From positions 1 to 36,553 of IMG/VR virus record IMGVR_UViG_3300009158_000109: DNA of 36,553 bases; one strand, written 5' to 3'. The notes beneath the pieces are model-generated. The model saw only the letters and a list, made by a program, of their open reading frames with translations, ran no database searches and was not told the DNA's origin. Shown piece by piece: positions 22,148-30,346 of the stretch (positions are counted from its first letter, which is position 1; every line of letters begins with the position of its first letter). This stretch comes from a virus. A program made the position numbers and the translations under genes.

Positions 22148-22354
22148 ATGTCTGTAACTAAAACATTTGAAACAATTCGTAAAACCAAACGGGTTTTTGA
22201 CCCAACAAATGAAGATGATAAAGGTCTATACCGAGAGTATCTTCGTAACAAAGGATGGGGCGTGGATGGTTGCCCTTTCATTCTTGAATTCCCACATTTA
22301 ACAATTCCAAATATGATTAATGATAAGTTAATATATCATTTTTTAGAGGTGTAA
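22148..22354 (+). CDS. Hypothetical protein, 68 aa
   Basis: This protein reads MSVTKTFETIRKTKRVFDP, then LYREYLRNKGWGVDGCPFILEFPH and a hydrophobic end. It has a good GAAGGAG binding site and its own promoter. It begins a chain of tightly packed genes that runs to dexA. The WGVDGCPF region is distinctive and I believe it recurs in other T4-type phages, but I know no function. Confidence 0.65.
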   Translation: MSVTKTFETIRKTKRVFDPTNEDDKGLYREYLRNKGWGVDGCPFILEFPHLTIPNMINDKLIYHFLEV

Positions 22355-22355
22355 T

Positions 22356-22550
22356 ATGGATACCCCAAAATTAATTGAAAAGATTCGTGCAAGATCTAAA
22401 GAACGTAGAGAGATTATGTGTGAATATGGTGACCAAGATACTATATGTGATTTGCTTGATGAGGCAGCAGATGGTTTAGCTAGAGTATATGATGAAGCAT
22501 ATATAGCTAAACTTCAAAATGATTTATATCGTGAGGCTTTACATGCATGA
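22356..22550 (+). CDS. Hypothetical helical protein, 64 aa
   Basis: It starts one base after the preceding stop, with GAGGTG upstream, and overlaps the next gene by eight bases. The sequence is charged and helical (IEKIRARSKERREIM, DLLDEAADGLARVYDEAYI). No function is recognised. Confidence 0.6.
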   Translation: MDTPKLIEKIRARSKERREIMCEYGDQDTICDLLDEAADGLARVYDEAYIAKLQNDLYREALHA

Positions 22551-22989
22551 AGTTCAAATTAAAGAGTTAGACAATGGCGATCAATACATAGTAATTCCAG
22601 ATGAATTAGTTAATGATGTTGGTTGGGAAATTGGAGATGAAATCCAATGGATTGATAATAAAGATGGGAGTTGGACTATGAAAAAAGTGGAAGAAGAAAT
22701 AACAAAAACTGAATTTGTATTGGTGGAATCTATTCATACCTTTCGTATGAGACATATTATTGAAGTGCCTAAGGGTAATCAAGCATGGGCAGAAGCAATG
22801 GTTGATATGAATGAACCTAAAGAATTCTCACAAGAATTTATTGGTAATACAATTGTTTCATCTAGAGTAATCCCCAAAGAAGATATTATACCATTATGCG
22901 ATAAAGATAATGACTATTGTAGAATGTGGAATGATGAACATAAGATGAATACATTTGTGACTTTTCTTAAAGACGATCCTGATGTTTAA
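22543..22989 (+). CDS. AbrB/SpoVT-like domain protein
   Basis: From the ATG at 22543 the protein has 148 residues; an in-frame start at 22519 would only add residues inside the upstream gene. Residues 1-45 (VQIKELDNGDQYIVIPDELV, then VGWEIGDEIQW and the WTMKKV strand) match the swapped-hairpin AbrB/MazE-type DNA-binding domain. The remaining about 95 residues form a second domain with RMRHIIEVPKGNQAWAEAMV and a C-terminal acidic part; this type of domain recurs in phage proteins without known function. It could be a transcription regulator. Confidence 0.65.
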   Translation: MHEVQIKELDNGDQYIVIPDELVNDVGWEIGDEIQWIDNKDGSWTMKKVEEEITKTEFVLVESIHTFRMRHIIEVPKGNQAWAEAMVDMNEPKEFSQEFIGNTIVSSRVIPKEDIIPLCDKDNDYCRMWNDEHKMNTFVTFLKDDPDV

Positions 22990-23164
22990 ATATTTTACAA
23001 CTTTACAAGGCAATTCAATTGCCATTAATCCATTACATGTTATGCATGTTTCTGAATATGTATTAACCAAACCCAATTGGGTAACACTCACCATGACAAA
23101 TGGTGAAAAAATTGGTATCACCAATCCATATCTTGATGTGGTTGCTTCTCTTTCACAGGTTTAG
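22982..23164 (+). CDS. Small beta-rich hypothetical protein (FlbD-like pattern)
   Basis: This 60-residue protein overlaps the preceding gene by eight bases. The pattern FTTLQGNSIAINPLHVMHV, then VTLTMTNGEKIGI and a short helix resembles the small FlbD/YlzI type of protein. Its role in the phage is unknown. Confidence 0.55.
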   Translation: MFKYFTTLQGNSIAINPLHVMHVSEYVLTKPNWVTLTMTNGEKIGITNPYLDVVASLSQV

Positions 23165-23172
23165 GAATAATT

Positions 23173-23748
23173 ATGTTTATGTTTGATGTTGAGACTCTAG
23201 GTATTGAGTCAACCTCTGTAATCCTTTCAATGGCTTGTATTCATTTCAATCCTGAAGATAAACCAACTTTTAAACAATTAGTTGAGTCTGCATTCTTTGT
23301 TAAGTTAAATGTAATGGATCAATATGATCGATTAGATAGGACTGCATCTAAAACTACCTTGGAATGGTGGGATAAACGAGGTCTTTTACTTAAGAAACAA
23401 TCATTATTGCCTTCAATTAGTGATATACCTACAGAAAAAGCAATTGACAATATGAAAATTTGGTCAGAACAATTTCCTAATCATAACAAATGTATAGTAT
23501 GGGCACGTGGTAACTTTGATGAAATGGTATTAGGTTCCATGCATCGTAAACTTAGTCAAGATGATTTGTTTAACTTTAGTCGTTGGAGAGATGTAAGAAC
23601 AGCGGTTGATATTCTAACCAACTCCAATAATGGATATTGTGAAGTGGATCATCCTGAATTTAATAGAGATGAAGTTATTAAACACAATCCGGTTCATGAT
23701 TGTGCATATGATATTATGATGTTATTATATGGGAAAGTTGTACAATAA
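23173..23748 (+). CDS. dexA: 3'-5' exonuclease, DexA-like
   Basis: This 191-residue DnaQ-fold nuclease has exo I FDVETLG (residues 4-10), TTLEWWDKR, exo II WARGNFDEMVL, and exo III HDCAYDIMML near the C terminus, giving the DEDDh residues. T4 DexA (227 residues) has the same WW-D and RG-FD patterns. It degrades single-stranded DNA and, in T4, aids recombination and nucleotide recycling. Here it directly precedes the DNA polymerase. AGGAATAATT is the binding site for the ATG. Confidence 0.85.
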   Translation: MFMFDVETLGIESTSVILSMACIHFNPEDKPTFKQLVESAFFVKLNVMDQYDRLDRTASKTTLEWWDKRGLLLKKQSLLPSISDIPTEKAIDNMKIWSEQFPNHNKCIVWARGNFDEMVLGSMHRKLSQDDLFNFSRWRDVRTAVDILTNSNNGYCEVDHPEFNRDEVIKHNPVHDCAYDIMMLLYGKVVQ

Positions 23749-23767
23749 ATACGATTTGTGATATAAT
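23738..23767 (+). promoter_or_regulatory. Early/middle-type promoter for DNA polymerase
   Basis: TTGTAC 23738-23743 (inside the dexA end), 18 bases, TATAAT 23762-23767, 25 bases before gene 43. Confidence 0.8.
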
Positions 23768-23792
23768 GGTTCTATAATTTGAAAAGGTATTT

Positions 23793-26270
23793 ATGTATAC
23801 AAATGTGATGACATGGGGTAATAAGATATTAGTCCGTGGATATGATAAGCAAGGACGACCATTTAGACATAAAGTGGACTTCAAACCCACTTTGTTTGTT
23901 GATGCAAAAAAGACAGATCAGATATCTGAATGGAAAACTCTTGAAGGTAAGACAGTTTATCCAATAAAACCCGGTTCAATTAAAGAATCCAAAGAATTCC
24001 TAGAACGTTATAAAGATGTGACAGGATTTACCACTTATGGTATCAATCAATTTGAATATCAATTCATCTCTGACACATATCCTGATGTCATTAAAGCCGA
24101 TACATCCCTAATTAAAATTTGTTCAATTGATATTGAAACCACAACTGAAGAAGGTTTCCCAAATGTCAATCAAGCAAATGAAGCTATATTACTAATTACC
24201 ATTAAAGATAATCATACCAAGTTAATTAGAACATATGCATATAACGATTATGTTAATACAAATCCAAATGTAACTTTCATTAAGTGTGCATCTGAATTAC
24301 AAATGCTCACAATGTTCCTTCAATCTTGGGTTATGAATACTCCGGATGTAGTTACAGGTTGGAATGTCAATAACTTTGATATACCATATCTAGTTAATCG
24401 CTTAAGACGTTTTGGCCTTGATGCAGATACCTTATCACCATGGAATATCCTTAGAGATCAGAAGTCTCGTGAGACTGATATCATCACATATAGTATTGGT
24501 GGTATTGCCATCCTTGATTACCTAGAACTATATAAAAAGTTTACATTCACATCACGTGAAAATTATAGATTAAATACCATTGCTGAGATTGAATTGGGTG
24601 AACGTAAATTAGAAAACACATATGATACATTTAAAGAATTCTATACCAAATCATGGCAAGAGTTTGTTGATTATAATATACATGACGTGGAATTAGTGGA
24701 TAAACTTGAAGATCGTTTGAAATTAATTGAACTGTCTTTCATTCTTGCATATAAAGCTAAGATTAATTATGAGGATGTATATTCTCCTGTACGAACATGG
24801 GATATTCTAATCTATAACTATCTTTCTAAAAAGAAAATTGCTGTACCATTAAAATCTGCTGCTCGTCCTATCCCATTTGAAGGTGGATTTGTTAAAGACC
24901 CAATTGCAGGATTACATAATTGGGTATGTTCATTTGACTTGACATCATTGTATCCTCATATTATTATGCAAAACAATATGAGTCCTGAAACTATTTCAGA
25001 TACCACAATGGCGGTAAAGGTGGATGCATTGGTCTATAAAGATATAGATTTAAATTACATACATGGGGTTAATGTGGCAATGGCTGCAAATGGTTCATGT
25101 TATCGTAAAGACATTAGAGGATTTCTTCCATCTCTAATGCAAGAATTATATGATGAACGTAATCTATCCAAGAAACAAATGATTAGATTACAAAAAAAAT
25201 ATGAAGAGAATAAAGATCCTAAGACAGGTAAAGAGATTGCAAGGTTATCCACACTTGAACAAGCAATTAAAGTTACTCTAAACTCAGGTTATGGTGCAGT
25301 AACTAATGCATACTTTAGATACTTTGATATGCGAATTGGTGAAGGTATCACCATGACAGGTCAACTTGCATCTCAATGGATATCTCGTAAGCTTAATGAG
25401 TATTTGAATAAAGCTTTGAAAACTCTTGATGTGGATTATGTTATCTATTCAGATACAGACTCATGTTATCTTACATTGGATAAAGTGGTTCAAATTCATG
25501 CTAAGAATAAGGATACTCTTGGTAAGATTGAATTTATGACCAACTTTGCCCTTAAGATACTTCAACCATACATTGACAAATCATTCCAAGAACTTGCGGA
25601 TTACACCAATGCATATGAACAAATGATGAAGATGAAGCTTGAAGTTATTGCTGATGTTGGTATCTTCTATAAGAAGAAAAAGTATCTATTGAATGTATAT
25701 TCATCTGAAGGTGTGGTATATGCTGAACCTAAGTTAAAAGTAAAAGGTTTAAGCATGATTCAATCTTCCACTCCGGAGATATGTCGTGATAGTCTTCGTG
25801 CTTCAATAAAGGTTGCATTATCCGGATCTGAAGCTGAAGTTAGACAGTTTAAGAAAACATTCCAAACTAAGTTTAACTCTCATTCTGCTGAAGATATATC
25901 ATTTCCAAGATCTGTAAATGGTATTGATACCTATGGTACTAGTAAGGGTATTTACGCTAAAGGTACTCCAATTGCAGTTCGAGGTGCATTACTTTACAAT
26001 CACCATATTAAAAGATTAAACCTCGATAAAAAGTATACTTTAATTAAGAATGGTGATAAAATTAAGTTTATATATTTAAAGATGCCCAATCCATTCCATG
26101 AAAATGTTATTGCATTTCCACAAAATCTACCAAAGGAATTTGGATTAGATGGGTATATAGATTATGATACACAGTTTGAGAAAGCATATACAGATAGTTT
26201 AGTTGATTTAGTTGAACCAATGGGTTGGGAAATAAATGATGTTTCTAATTTGAATGATTTTTTTGGATAG
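23793..26270 (+). CDS. 43: Family B DNA polymerase gp43
   Basis: This 825-residue polymerase, shorter than the 898 of T4, has the proofreading motifs SIDIETT (D113, E115) and TGWNVNNFDIPYL, and IHDVELVDKL. It has the polymerase motifs DLTSLYPHII (motif A), KVTLNSGYGAVTN (motif B) and YSDTDS (552-557, motif C), and KKKKYLLN after it. A C-terminal end rich in Asp, Asn and Phe (DVSNLNDFFG) fits the clamp-binding tip that lets gp43 ride on gp45. The catalytic residues expected for both activities are present. Confidence 0.97.
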   Translation: MYTNVMTWGNKILVRGYDKQGRPFRHKVDFKPTLFVDAKKTDQISEWKTLEGKTVYPIKPGSIKESKEFLERYKDVTGFTTYGINQFEYQFISDTYPDVIKADTSLIKICSIDIETTTEEGFPNVNQANEAILLITIKDNHTKLIRTYAYNDYVNTNPNVTFIKCASELQMLTMFLQSWVMNTPDVVTGWNVNNFDIPYLVNRLRRFGLDADTLSPWNILRDQKSRETDIITYSIGGIAILDYLELYKKFTFTSRENYRLNTIAEIELGERKLENTYDTFKEFYTKSWQEFVDYNIHDVELVDKLEDRLKLIELSFILAYKAKINYEDVYSPVRTWDILIYNYLSKKKIAVPLKSAARPIPFEGGFVKDPIAGLHNWVCSFDLTSLYPHIIMQNNMSPETISDTTMAVKVDALVYKDIDLNYIHGVNVAMAANGSCYRKDIRGFLPSLMQELYDERNLSKKQMIRLQKKYEENKDPKTGKEIARLSTLEQAIKVTLNSGYGAVTNAYFRYFDMRIGEGITMTGQLASQWISRKLNEYLNKALKTLDVDYVIYSDTDSCYLTLDKVVQIHAKNKDTLGKIEFMTNFALKILQPYIDKSFQELADYTNAYEQMMKMKLEVIADVGIFYKKKKYLLNVYSSEGVVYAEPKLKVKGLSMIQSSTPEICRDSLRASIKVALSGSEAEVRQFKKTFQTKFNSHSAEDISFPRSVNGIDTYGTSKGIYAKGTPIAVRGALLYNHHIKRLNLDKKYTLIKNGDKIKFIYLKMPNPFHENVIAFPQNLPKEFGLDGYIDYDTQFEKAYTDSLVDLVEPMGWEINDVSNLNDFFG

Positions 26271-26279
26271 GAGAAATAA

Positions 26280-26690
26280 ATGGCAATAGTTAATAATAAT
26301 TGGGTAAAAGATATTGCGGATATGCATGCAAAGTATGGTGTTAATCCCAAGGTTCGTGAGTTTGATAAAGAAAAGTTACAGAAGTTTCTTGAGTTTCGTA
26401 TTGCATTTCTACAGGAAGAACTTGATGAAATGAAATCTGCAAAAGATGGTGATGATGTGGTTGATGCATTAATTGACTTATGTGTTGTGGCAATTGGTAC
26501 ATTAAATGCATTTGATATTGATTCTCAAAAAGCATGGAATAGAGTACATTGTGCTAATATGAATAAAGAAGTTGGTATTAAAGCATCTCGGCCAAATCCA
26601 CTTGGTTTACCTGATTTAATTAAACCTGAAGGATGGACAAGTCCTATTCATACAGACAATATTGGTTTACTAAACAAAATCTACGAATAA
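26280..26690 (+). CDS. MazG-like nucleotide pyrophosphohydrolase
   Basis: This 136-residue protein has the all-alpha NTP pyrophosphatase metal-binding pattern: FLQEELDEM (EExxE) and DVVDALIDLCVVAIG (ExxD-like second half). A C-terminal NPLGLPDLIKPEGW segment is characteristic of the T4-type and T7-type phage versions, often labelled phosphoribosyl-ATP pyrophosphohydrolase-like. It would hydrolyse a (d)NTP to the monophosphate, perhaps to shape the nucleotide pool. It follows the polymerase by nine bases. Confidence 0.82.
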   Translation: MAIVNNNWVKDIADMHAKYGVNPKVREFDKEKLQKFLEFRIAFLQEELDEMKSAKDGDDVVDALIDLCVVAIGTLNAFDIDSQKAWNRVHCANMNKEVGIKASRPNPLGLPDLIKPEGWTSPIHTDNIGLLNKIYE

Positions 26691-26694
26691 ATGT

Positions 26695-26724
26695 GTGTAC
26701 ATTTATTAAGTTGCAGTGTATAAT
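26695..26724 (+). promoter_or_regulatory. Early/middle-type promoter for 26762 gene
   Basis: GTGTAC 26695-26700, 18 bases, TATAAT 26719-26724, with AAAGGAAC before the ATG at 26762. Confidence 0.75.
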
Positions 26725-26761
26725 TATAATTATATCTTAAATTGATAAAGGAACTTAATTT

Positions 26762-27298
26762 ATGAATAATAAAGCATATTGTATACATGGAGAACCCGTA
26801 CTATTCCCTGCCCATTGTATAGATGAAAATACTAGGCAGGGATATTGGGGAGAGTTTTATATGTATCGGTATTTCCAAAGGCTTGGTTTGGAAAATGGAA
26901 TAAAGAGTGTTAAATTTAATAAAAATCAATTTGGTGCGGTTGATTTAATTGTAACATTTACAAATGGCAAAAAGATTAAAGTCCAGGTTAAAACTATTAG
27001 TCGCTATAGAAAAGACAATGAGTTTGGTATATCTATTGGTGTTACTGGTGATGCTTATAGAGCAATACAATTTTGTGATGTTTTGATTTTAGTGATAAGA
27101 GAACCTCAATCTAAATTAGTTGATGGTGATAAAGAATGGGGTGGCCAAGTATTACTTGTAAAAGATCATAGAAAATATCCTTTAGTTGATAATATGGTAA
27201 AGATCCCAGCCATTTCAGAAAATTTTATAAAATTAACTCAAATGTGGCCAGAACATTTAGCACAAGTTAATACATTCAGGAGTTTTAAAAGATATTAA
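26762..27298 (+). CDS. Putative PD-(D/E)XK nuclease-like protein
   Basis: This 178-residue protein has a pattern typical of the restriction-nuclease fold: a helix with GYWGEFYMYRYFQRLGL (E about 31), then FGAVDLIVTF (D about 60) and KKIKVQVKTI (Q-x-K about 74-76). E, D and QxK spaced like this are the core of Holliday-junction resolvase-type and related nucleases. It has its own promoter and lies among nucleotide metabolism genes. No closer family is recognised, so nuclease activity is an inference. Confidence 0.55.
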   Translation: MNNKAYCIHGEPVLFPAHCIDENTRQGYWGEFYMYRYFQRLGLENGIKSVKFNKNQFGAVDLIVTFTNGKKIKVQVKTISRYRKDNEFGISIGVTGDAYRAIQFCDVLILVIREPQSKLVDGDKEWGGQVLLVKDHRKYPLVDNMVKIPAISENFIKLTQMWPEHLAQVNTFRSFKRY

Positions 27299-27300
27299 TG

Positions 27301-27330
27301 TTGTACTTTAATTCAATTTTGTTATATAAT
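27301..27330 (+). promoter_or_regulatory. Early/middle-type promoter for 27353 and gene 42
   Basis: TTGTAC 27301-27306, 18 bases, TATAAT 27325-27330, starting two bases after the preceding stop. Confidence 0.8.
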
Positions 27331-27352
27331 ATTATTTTAAATGAGGTAAATT

Positions 27353-27793
27353 ATGAAAGAATATACAAGACCGTCTGCTAGTATTCTTCTTGAAGCTGCA
27401 GATATTCAAGAAGCAAAGGGCAATGATTATAATAATGCAGCAAGTCGAGTGACTCAAGCTGATTACTATCCTAATGGAGTTTATACCATTTTAGATACAT
27501 GCCAATCAAAAGTTCTTAGAATGTATTCAGTTTTAGATACCATGAAAGATGGTGGTAAAGTAAACTTTGAATCAGTTGAAGACTCATGTTTAGATTTAAT
27601 TAACTATGCATCATTTATTGTGGCATATATGCGAGGCCAAGTTCCCGGTCAAAAAACAGATCGTGATATCTTTAATCGTATAGGACAAACAAATGAAGCT
27701 TTAATCCCAAGTAAATTTAGAAGAAAAGCAGAAAAAGATCCACAATCAAATGAAGTATGTCGACCAGGGAGAATTATTCGTGCTAAATGTTGA
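27353..27793 (+). CDS. DUF1599-like protein beside gene 42
   Basis: This 146-residue protein has ILLEAADIQEAKGNDYNNAAS, CQSKVLRMYSVLD, and SVEDSCLDLINYASFIVAYMRG. This resembles DUF1599 and related all-alpha pyrophosphohydrolase-like proteins, like the shorter product of 15552. Its end overlaps the start of the dCMP hydroxymethylase gene, so the two are translationally coupled. A role in the modified-cytosine pathway, such as removing dCTP, is attractive but unproven. Confidence 0.65.
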   Translation: MKEYTRPSASILLEAADIQEAKGNDYNNAASRVTQADYYPNGVYTILDTCQSKVLRMYSVLDTMKDGGKVNFESVEDSCLDLINYASFIVAYMRGQVPGQKTDRDIFNRIGQTNEALIPSKFRRKAEKDPQSNEVCRPGRIIRAKC

Positions 27794-28511
27794 TAGTATT
27801 AGATATGACCTTTCATTTAAATATCGTGATAGGGACTTTGTAATAGATAAATCAGGTGTTAAATGCATTGAAATTATGAATGCATGCTTTATTGCAGATG
27901 AGAAATCTATCTTTGGTGAAGTTAATGATGAGTATGTTGAACGTGAATTAGAATGGTATTTATCCATGTCATTGAATGTCAATGATATTCCTGCACCTGT
28001 TCCTACAATATGGAAACAAGTGTCATCTCCTAATGGGATTATTAATTCTAATTATGGATGGTGTATCTTTTCAAAAGATAATGGTTCACAATATGATAAT
28101 GTTTTATCACAATTAAAGGCCAATCCTGATTCTCGTAGAGCAACCATGATTTATAATCGTCCATCAATGCATGTTGATTATAATAAAGATGGTATGTCTG
28201 ATTTTATGTGTACCAATTGTGTACAATATTTGATTAGAGATGGTAAGGTTAATGCATTGGTTTATATGCGATCAAATGATGCAATATTTGGGTATAAAAA
28301 TGATTATGCATGGCAAAAATATGTGTTGGAAATACTATCAGCGGAATTAAAACTTCCTGTTGGTAATATCTATTGGAATGTGGCATCATTACATGTTTAC
28401 GAATCACAGTTGTATCATATCCAACATTTCATTAGATGTGGTGAAACAAGTGTTACCAAGAAAAAGTTTGATGAAGTTTGGGTTGATTATGAACCAAATA
28501 TATTAGAATAG
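27780..28511 (+). CDS. 42: dCMP hydroxymethylase (gp42-like)
   Basis: The protein matches T4 gp42 over nearly its whole length: RDFVIDKSGVKCIEI, NDEYVERELEWY, IWKQVSS, INSNYGW, PDSRRATMIYNRPSM, GMSDFMCTNCVQYLIRDGK and NDAIFGYKNDYAWQKYVL. The Cys in FMCTN is the nucleophile. The Asp in YKNDYAW sits where thymidylate synthases have Asn, the known change that selects dCMP. I prefer GTG at 27780, which has AGGGAGA upstream and gives a T4-like N terminus; an ATG at 27750 would add ten residues. The enzyme makes 5-hydroxymethyl-dCMP, so the phage DNA probably contains hydroxymethylcytosine. Confidence 0.9.
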   Translation: MLNVDSIRYDLSFKYRDRDFVIDKSGVKCIEIMNACFIADEKSIFGEVNDEYVERELEWYLSMSLNVNDIPAPVPTIWKQVSSPNGIINSNYGWCIFSKDNGSQYDNVLSQLKANPDSRRATMIYNRPSMHVDYNKDGMSDFMCTNCVQYLIRDGKVNALVYMRSNDAIFGYKNDYAWQKYVLEILSAELKLPVGNIYWNVASLHVYESQLYHIQHFIRCGETSVTKKKFDEVWVDYEPNILE

Positions 28512-28513
28512 TA

Positions 28514-28543
28514 CTGTACTTTAATTCATATTTGTGATATAAT
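28514..28543 (+). promoter_or_regulatory. Early/middle-type promoter for 28574 gene
   Basis: CTGTAC 28514-28519, 18 bases, TATAAT 28538-28543, followed by GGTTCTATAAATTAATAAAGGA, the recurring leader. Confidence 0.82.
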
Positions 28544-28573
28544 GGTTCTATAAATTAATAAAGGAACAATATC

Positions 28574-28840
28574 ATGAAAATTAAAACAAACCGTACCTCA
28601 ATTGATTATCGTTTTACCGTTGATCTTAATAATCCTAAAGATGTTAAGTTGGTAAAACAATTAAAGGAATTGGTAAAACAAACCAATAAATCAAGTTGGA
28701 AACAACAAAGAGTTTGCCTTAAAGGTCGTCTAGGAAAAGACAATCCAATGGCATATAAGTATAAAGGTAATCCTTGCTATACCGTTGCTATGGCTGATGC
28801 TGCATATTTTGATGTGTATGTTTATTTTAAAAGTAATTAA
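28574..28840 (+). CDS. Hypothetical protein, 88 aa
   Basis: This basic 88-residue protein (KTNRTSIDYRFTVDL, LVKQLKELVKQTNKS, CLKGRLGKDNP, then a Tyr-rich VYVYFKSN end) has a strong leader and promoter. Its Lys content suggests nucleic acid binding. I do not recognise a family. It precedes the dCMP deaminase gene by nine bases. Confidence 0.62.
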   Translation: MKIKTNRTSIDYRFTVDLNNPKDVKLVKQLKELVKQTNKSSWKQQRVCLKGRLGKDNPMAYKYKGNPCYTVAMADAAYFDVYVYFKSN

Positions 28841-28849
28841 GAGATAATA

Positions 28850-29344
28850 ATGCTATTAGGATGGGGTATGGACGCATTTACTAAATCAACAAAAATGAAT
28901 AACATTTGGATAACCCGCTTTCTTAGTCTTGCAATTGAATACTCTAAGTGGAGTAAAGACCCAACCACACAAATTGGTGCTGTTGCTATTGATCCCACAA
29001 CTCGTAGAGTTCTTTCAGGTGGTTATAATGGATTCCCTAGAGGAATGTGGGATAATGCTGAACGATTAAATGATCGTGAAACAAAATTAAAATATGTGGT
29101 TCATGCCGAAGCCAATATGATATATAATGCCACTCGTTCAGGGGTTAGTTTAAAAGATACCCATGTATTTGTACATGGTCTTCCTATTTGTTCTGAATGT
29201 GCAAAAGCACTTATTCAAGTGGGAGTTTCAAAAGTCTATATTGAATCCACAAGTCTTGGATCTGAAAGATGGGACGAATCATGGAAACTTTCAAAGGCAA
29301 TGTTTGATGAATGTGGAGTTGAAGTTGAGATTGTTGAGGTATAA
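28850..29344 (+). CDS. cd: dCMP deaminase
   Basis: This 164-residue cytidine/deoxycytidylate deaminase family protein has the zinc motifs HAEANMI (His and catalytic Glu) and PICSECAKALIQVGV (two Cys ligands), with SKDPTTQIGAVA and GGYNGFPRG upstream. It converts dCMP to dUMP for dTTP supply. It is shorter than T4 Cd (193 residues). The ATG at 28850 has AGAGAT upstream; an alternative at 28868 follows AGGATGGGG, and homology would also allow the ATG at 28892. Near gene 42 it completes a dCMP-using branch. Confidence 0.9.
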   Translation: MLLGWGMDAFTKSTKMNNIWITRFLSLAIEYSKWSKDPTTQIGAVAIDPTTRRVLSGGYNGFPRGMWDNAERLNDRETKLKYVVHAEANMIYNATRSGVSLKDTHVFVHGLPICSECAKALIQVGVSKVYIESTSLGSERWDESWKLSKAMFDECGVEVEIVEV

Positions 29345-29477
29345 TTTACATGGTAAATATCAATGGTGTTTGAATACATCTAATGGATGGATTCGAATTT
29401 ACCATATTATAATTAGATGGAATACTACATGGACATTACCATATACATATTTCTCTATAACTAACACGGGAAAATAA
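29331..29477 (+). CDS. Possible small protein with TTG start, 48 aa
   Basis: The 132-base gap between two tightly packed genes is covered by an open frame from TTG at 29331 or 29334. It reads LRYNLHGKYQWCLNTSN, then GWIRIYHIIIRWN, and ends FSITNTGK at a stop that overlaps the next ATG. Its Trp/Tyr-rich, strand-like composition looks like a genuine small protein rather than a random frame. The binding site (GGAG about 15 bases upstream) is poor, so I am unsure. Confidence 0.4.
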   Translation: MLRYNLHGKYQWCLNTSNGWIRIYHIIIRWNTTWTLPYTYFSITNTGK

Positions 29478-30025
29478 TGAAAAATATAAGAGTTATTCAA
29501 ACCGGAATTGATGTATCTAAAATCTTAGCACAAATACATGAATATCCCGATGATTGGGGAGCGGTTGCTAAGATAAACAATACAGAATCATTATTAGATC
29601 AAGGATTTCCTAAGCTATCTGCAGGAGTCCTTCAATTAGTTATGGGTGGGGTACTTCATAAGGATGATTTTGTTGGAGATACCGACATATGTATTCCTAC
29701 TCCTGCCGCAAAACATCATTCAGAAATTATGAATTTTATTTCATCAAGATTTCAAAAAATTAGTAGATGTGGATTTCTATCATTACCTATTGGTGGTTCT
29801 GTTGGTACACATATCGATAAAGGTGATTATTATTTAACACGTGATCGATATCATTTATCTATTCAAGGTCGATATGAATATACAGTAGGTGATGAAATGG
29901 TGGTGGTGGAGCCAGGAACACTTCTTTGGTTTGATAACAAATTAGTTCATGGTACTAAAAATATTGGTGATGACGTGAGAATTACATTTGTGTTTGATAT
30001 ACCACATTCAAAGGATAATTTATAA
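29477..30025 (+). CDS. 2OG-Fe(II) oxygenase, aspartyl/asparaginyl hydroxylase-like
   Basis: This 182-residue protein has the iron site H112-x-D114 (GTHIDKGD), distal H158 (NKLVHGT) and the 2-oxoglutarate-binding R168 (DDVRITFVF). The stretch YHLSIQGRYEYTVGDE followed by PGTLLWFDN matches the aspartyl/asparaginyl beta-hydroxylase type. The substrate could be a protein or a base; its place near dCMP hydroxymethylase makes a nucleic-acid substrate worth considering. It overlaps the next ATG by one base. Confidence 0.8.
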   Translation: MKNIRVIQTGIDVSKILAQIHEYPDDWGAVAKINNTESLLDQGFPKLSAGVLQLVMGGVLHKDDFVGDTDICIPTPAAKHHSEIMNFISSRFQKISRCGFLSLPIGGSVGTHIDKGDYYLTRDRYHLSIQGRYEYTVGDEMVVVEPGTLLWFDNKLVHGTKNIGDDVRITFVFDIPHSKDNL

Positions 30026-30237
30026 TGGATGCAGATAGATTAAGAACTGCTAAGTTTGCAAGAGATGAAGTGGTTAATTGGTTAGCCAATAGACCTCGTG
30101 TGGGATTAGATGTCACAGATGTAATGGCATTAGTGGATGGGTTTGACTATCTAACTAGTTTACTACTCAAAATATATGAAGAGTCTCCTCCTGAGTCATT
30201 ATCTCAATATGGATTAGATTATGAAGATGATACCTAA
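30025..30237 (+). CDS. Hypothetical helical protein, 70 aa
   Basis: The ATG shares a base with the preceding stop (TAATG). The protein is helical and charged (FARDEVVNWLANRPRVGLD, VDGFDYLTSLLLKIYEE) and ends in an acidic tail. It is not recognised. Confidence 0.6.
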   Translation: MDADRLRTAKFARDEVVNWLANRPRVGLDVTDVMALVDGFDYLTSLLLKIYEESPPESLSQYGLDYEDDT

Positions 30238-30243
30238 TTAAAA

Positions 30244-30273
30244 TTTTACTTAAATTGAGGAATAGTATATAAT
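30244..30273 (+). promoter_or_regulatory. Probable early/middle-type promoter for uvsX
   Basis: TTTTAC 30244-30249 is a weaker upstream box, but the 18-base spacer and TATAAT 30268-30273 fit the other sites. The -10 box overlaps the first in-frame ATG of uvsX (30272), so a message made from here can only use a later start. Confidence 0.55.
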
Positions 30274-30346
30274 GACTATTGGAATTAATAATGATGATAC
30301 CGATTGGTATCCAAAAGAATCAACCGACAAAAAGGTACATAAAAAT

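Noticed and set aside
27750-28511. Thymidylate synthase
   Set aside because: The NDYAW segment has Asp at the position where thymidylate synthases have Asn, and similarity to T4 gp42 extends along the chain, so dCMP hydroxymethylase is the better call.
29163-29330. 5' part of a + frame overlapping the dCMP deaminase
   Set aside because: This part is out of frame with conserved deaminase codons; only the part after the deaminase end (from 29331) is retained as a possible gene.
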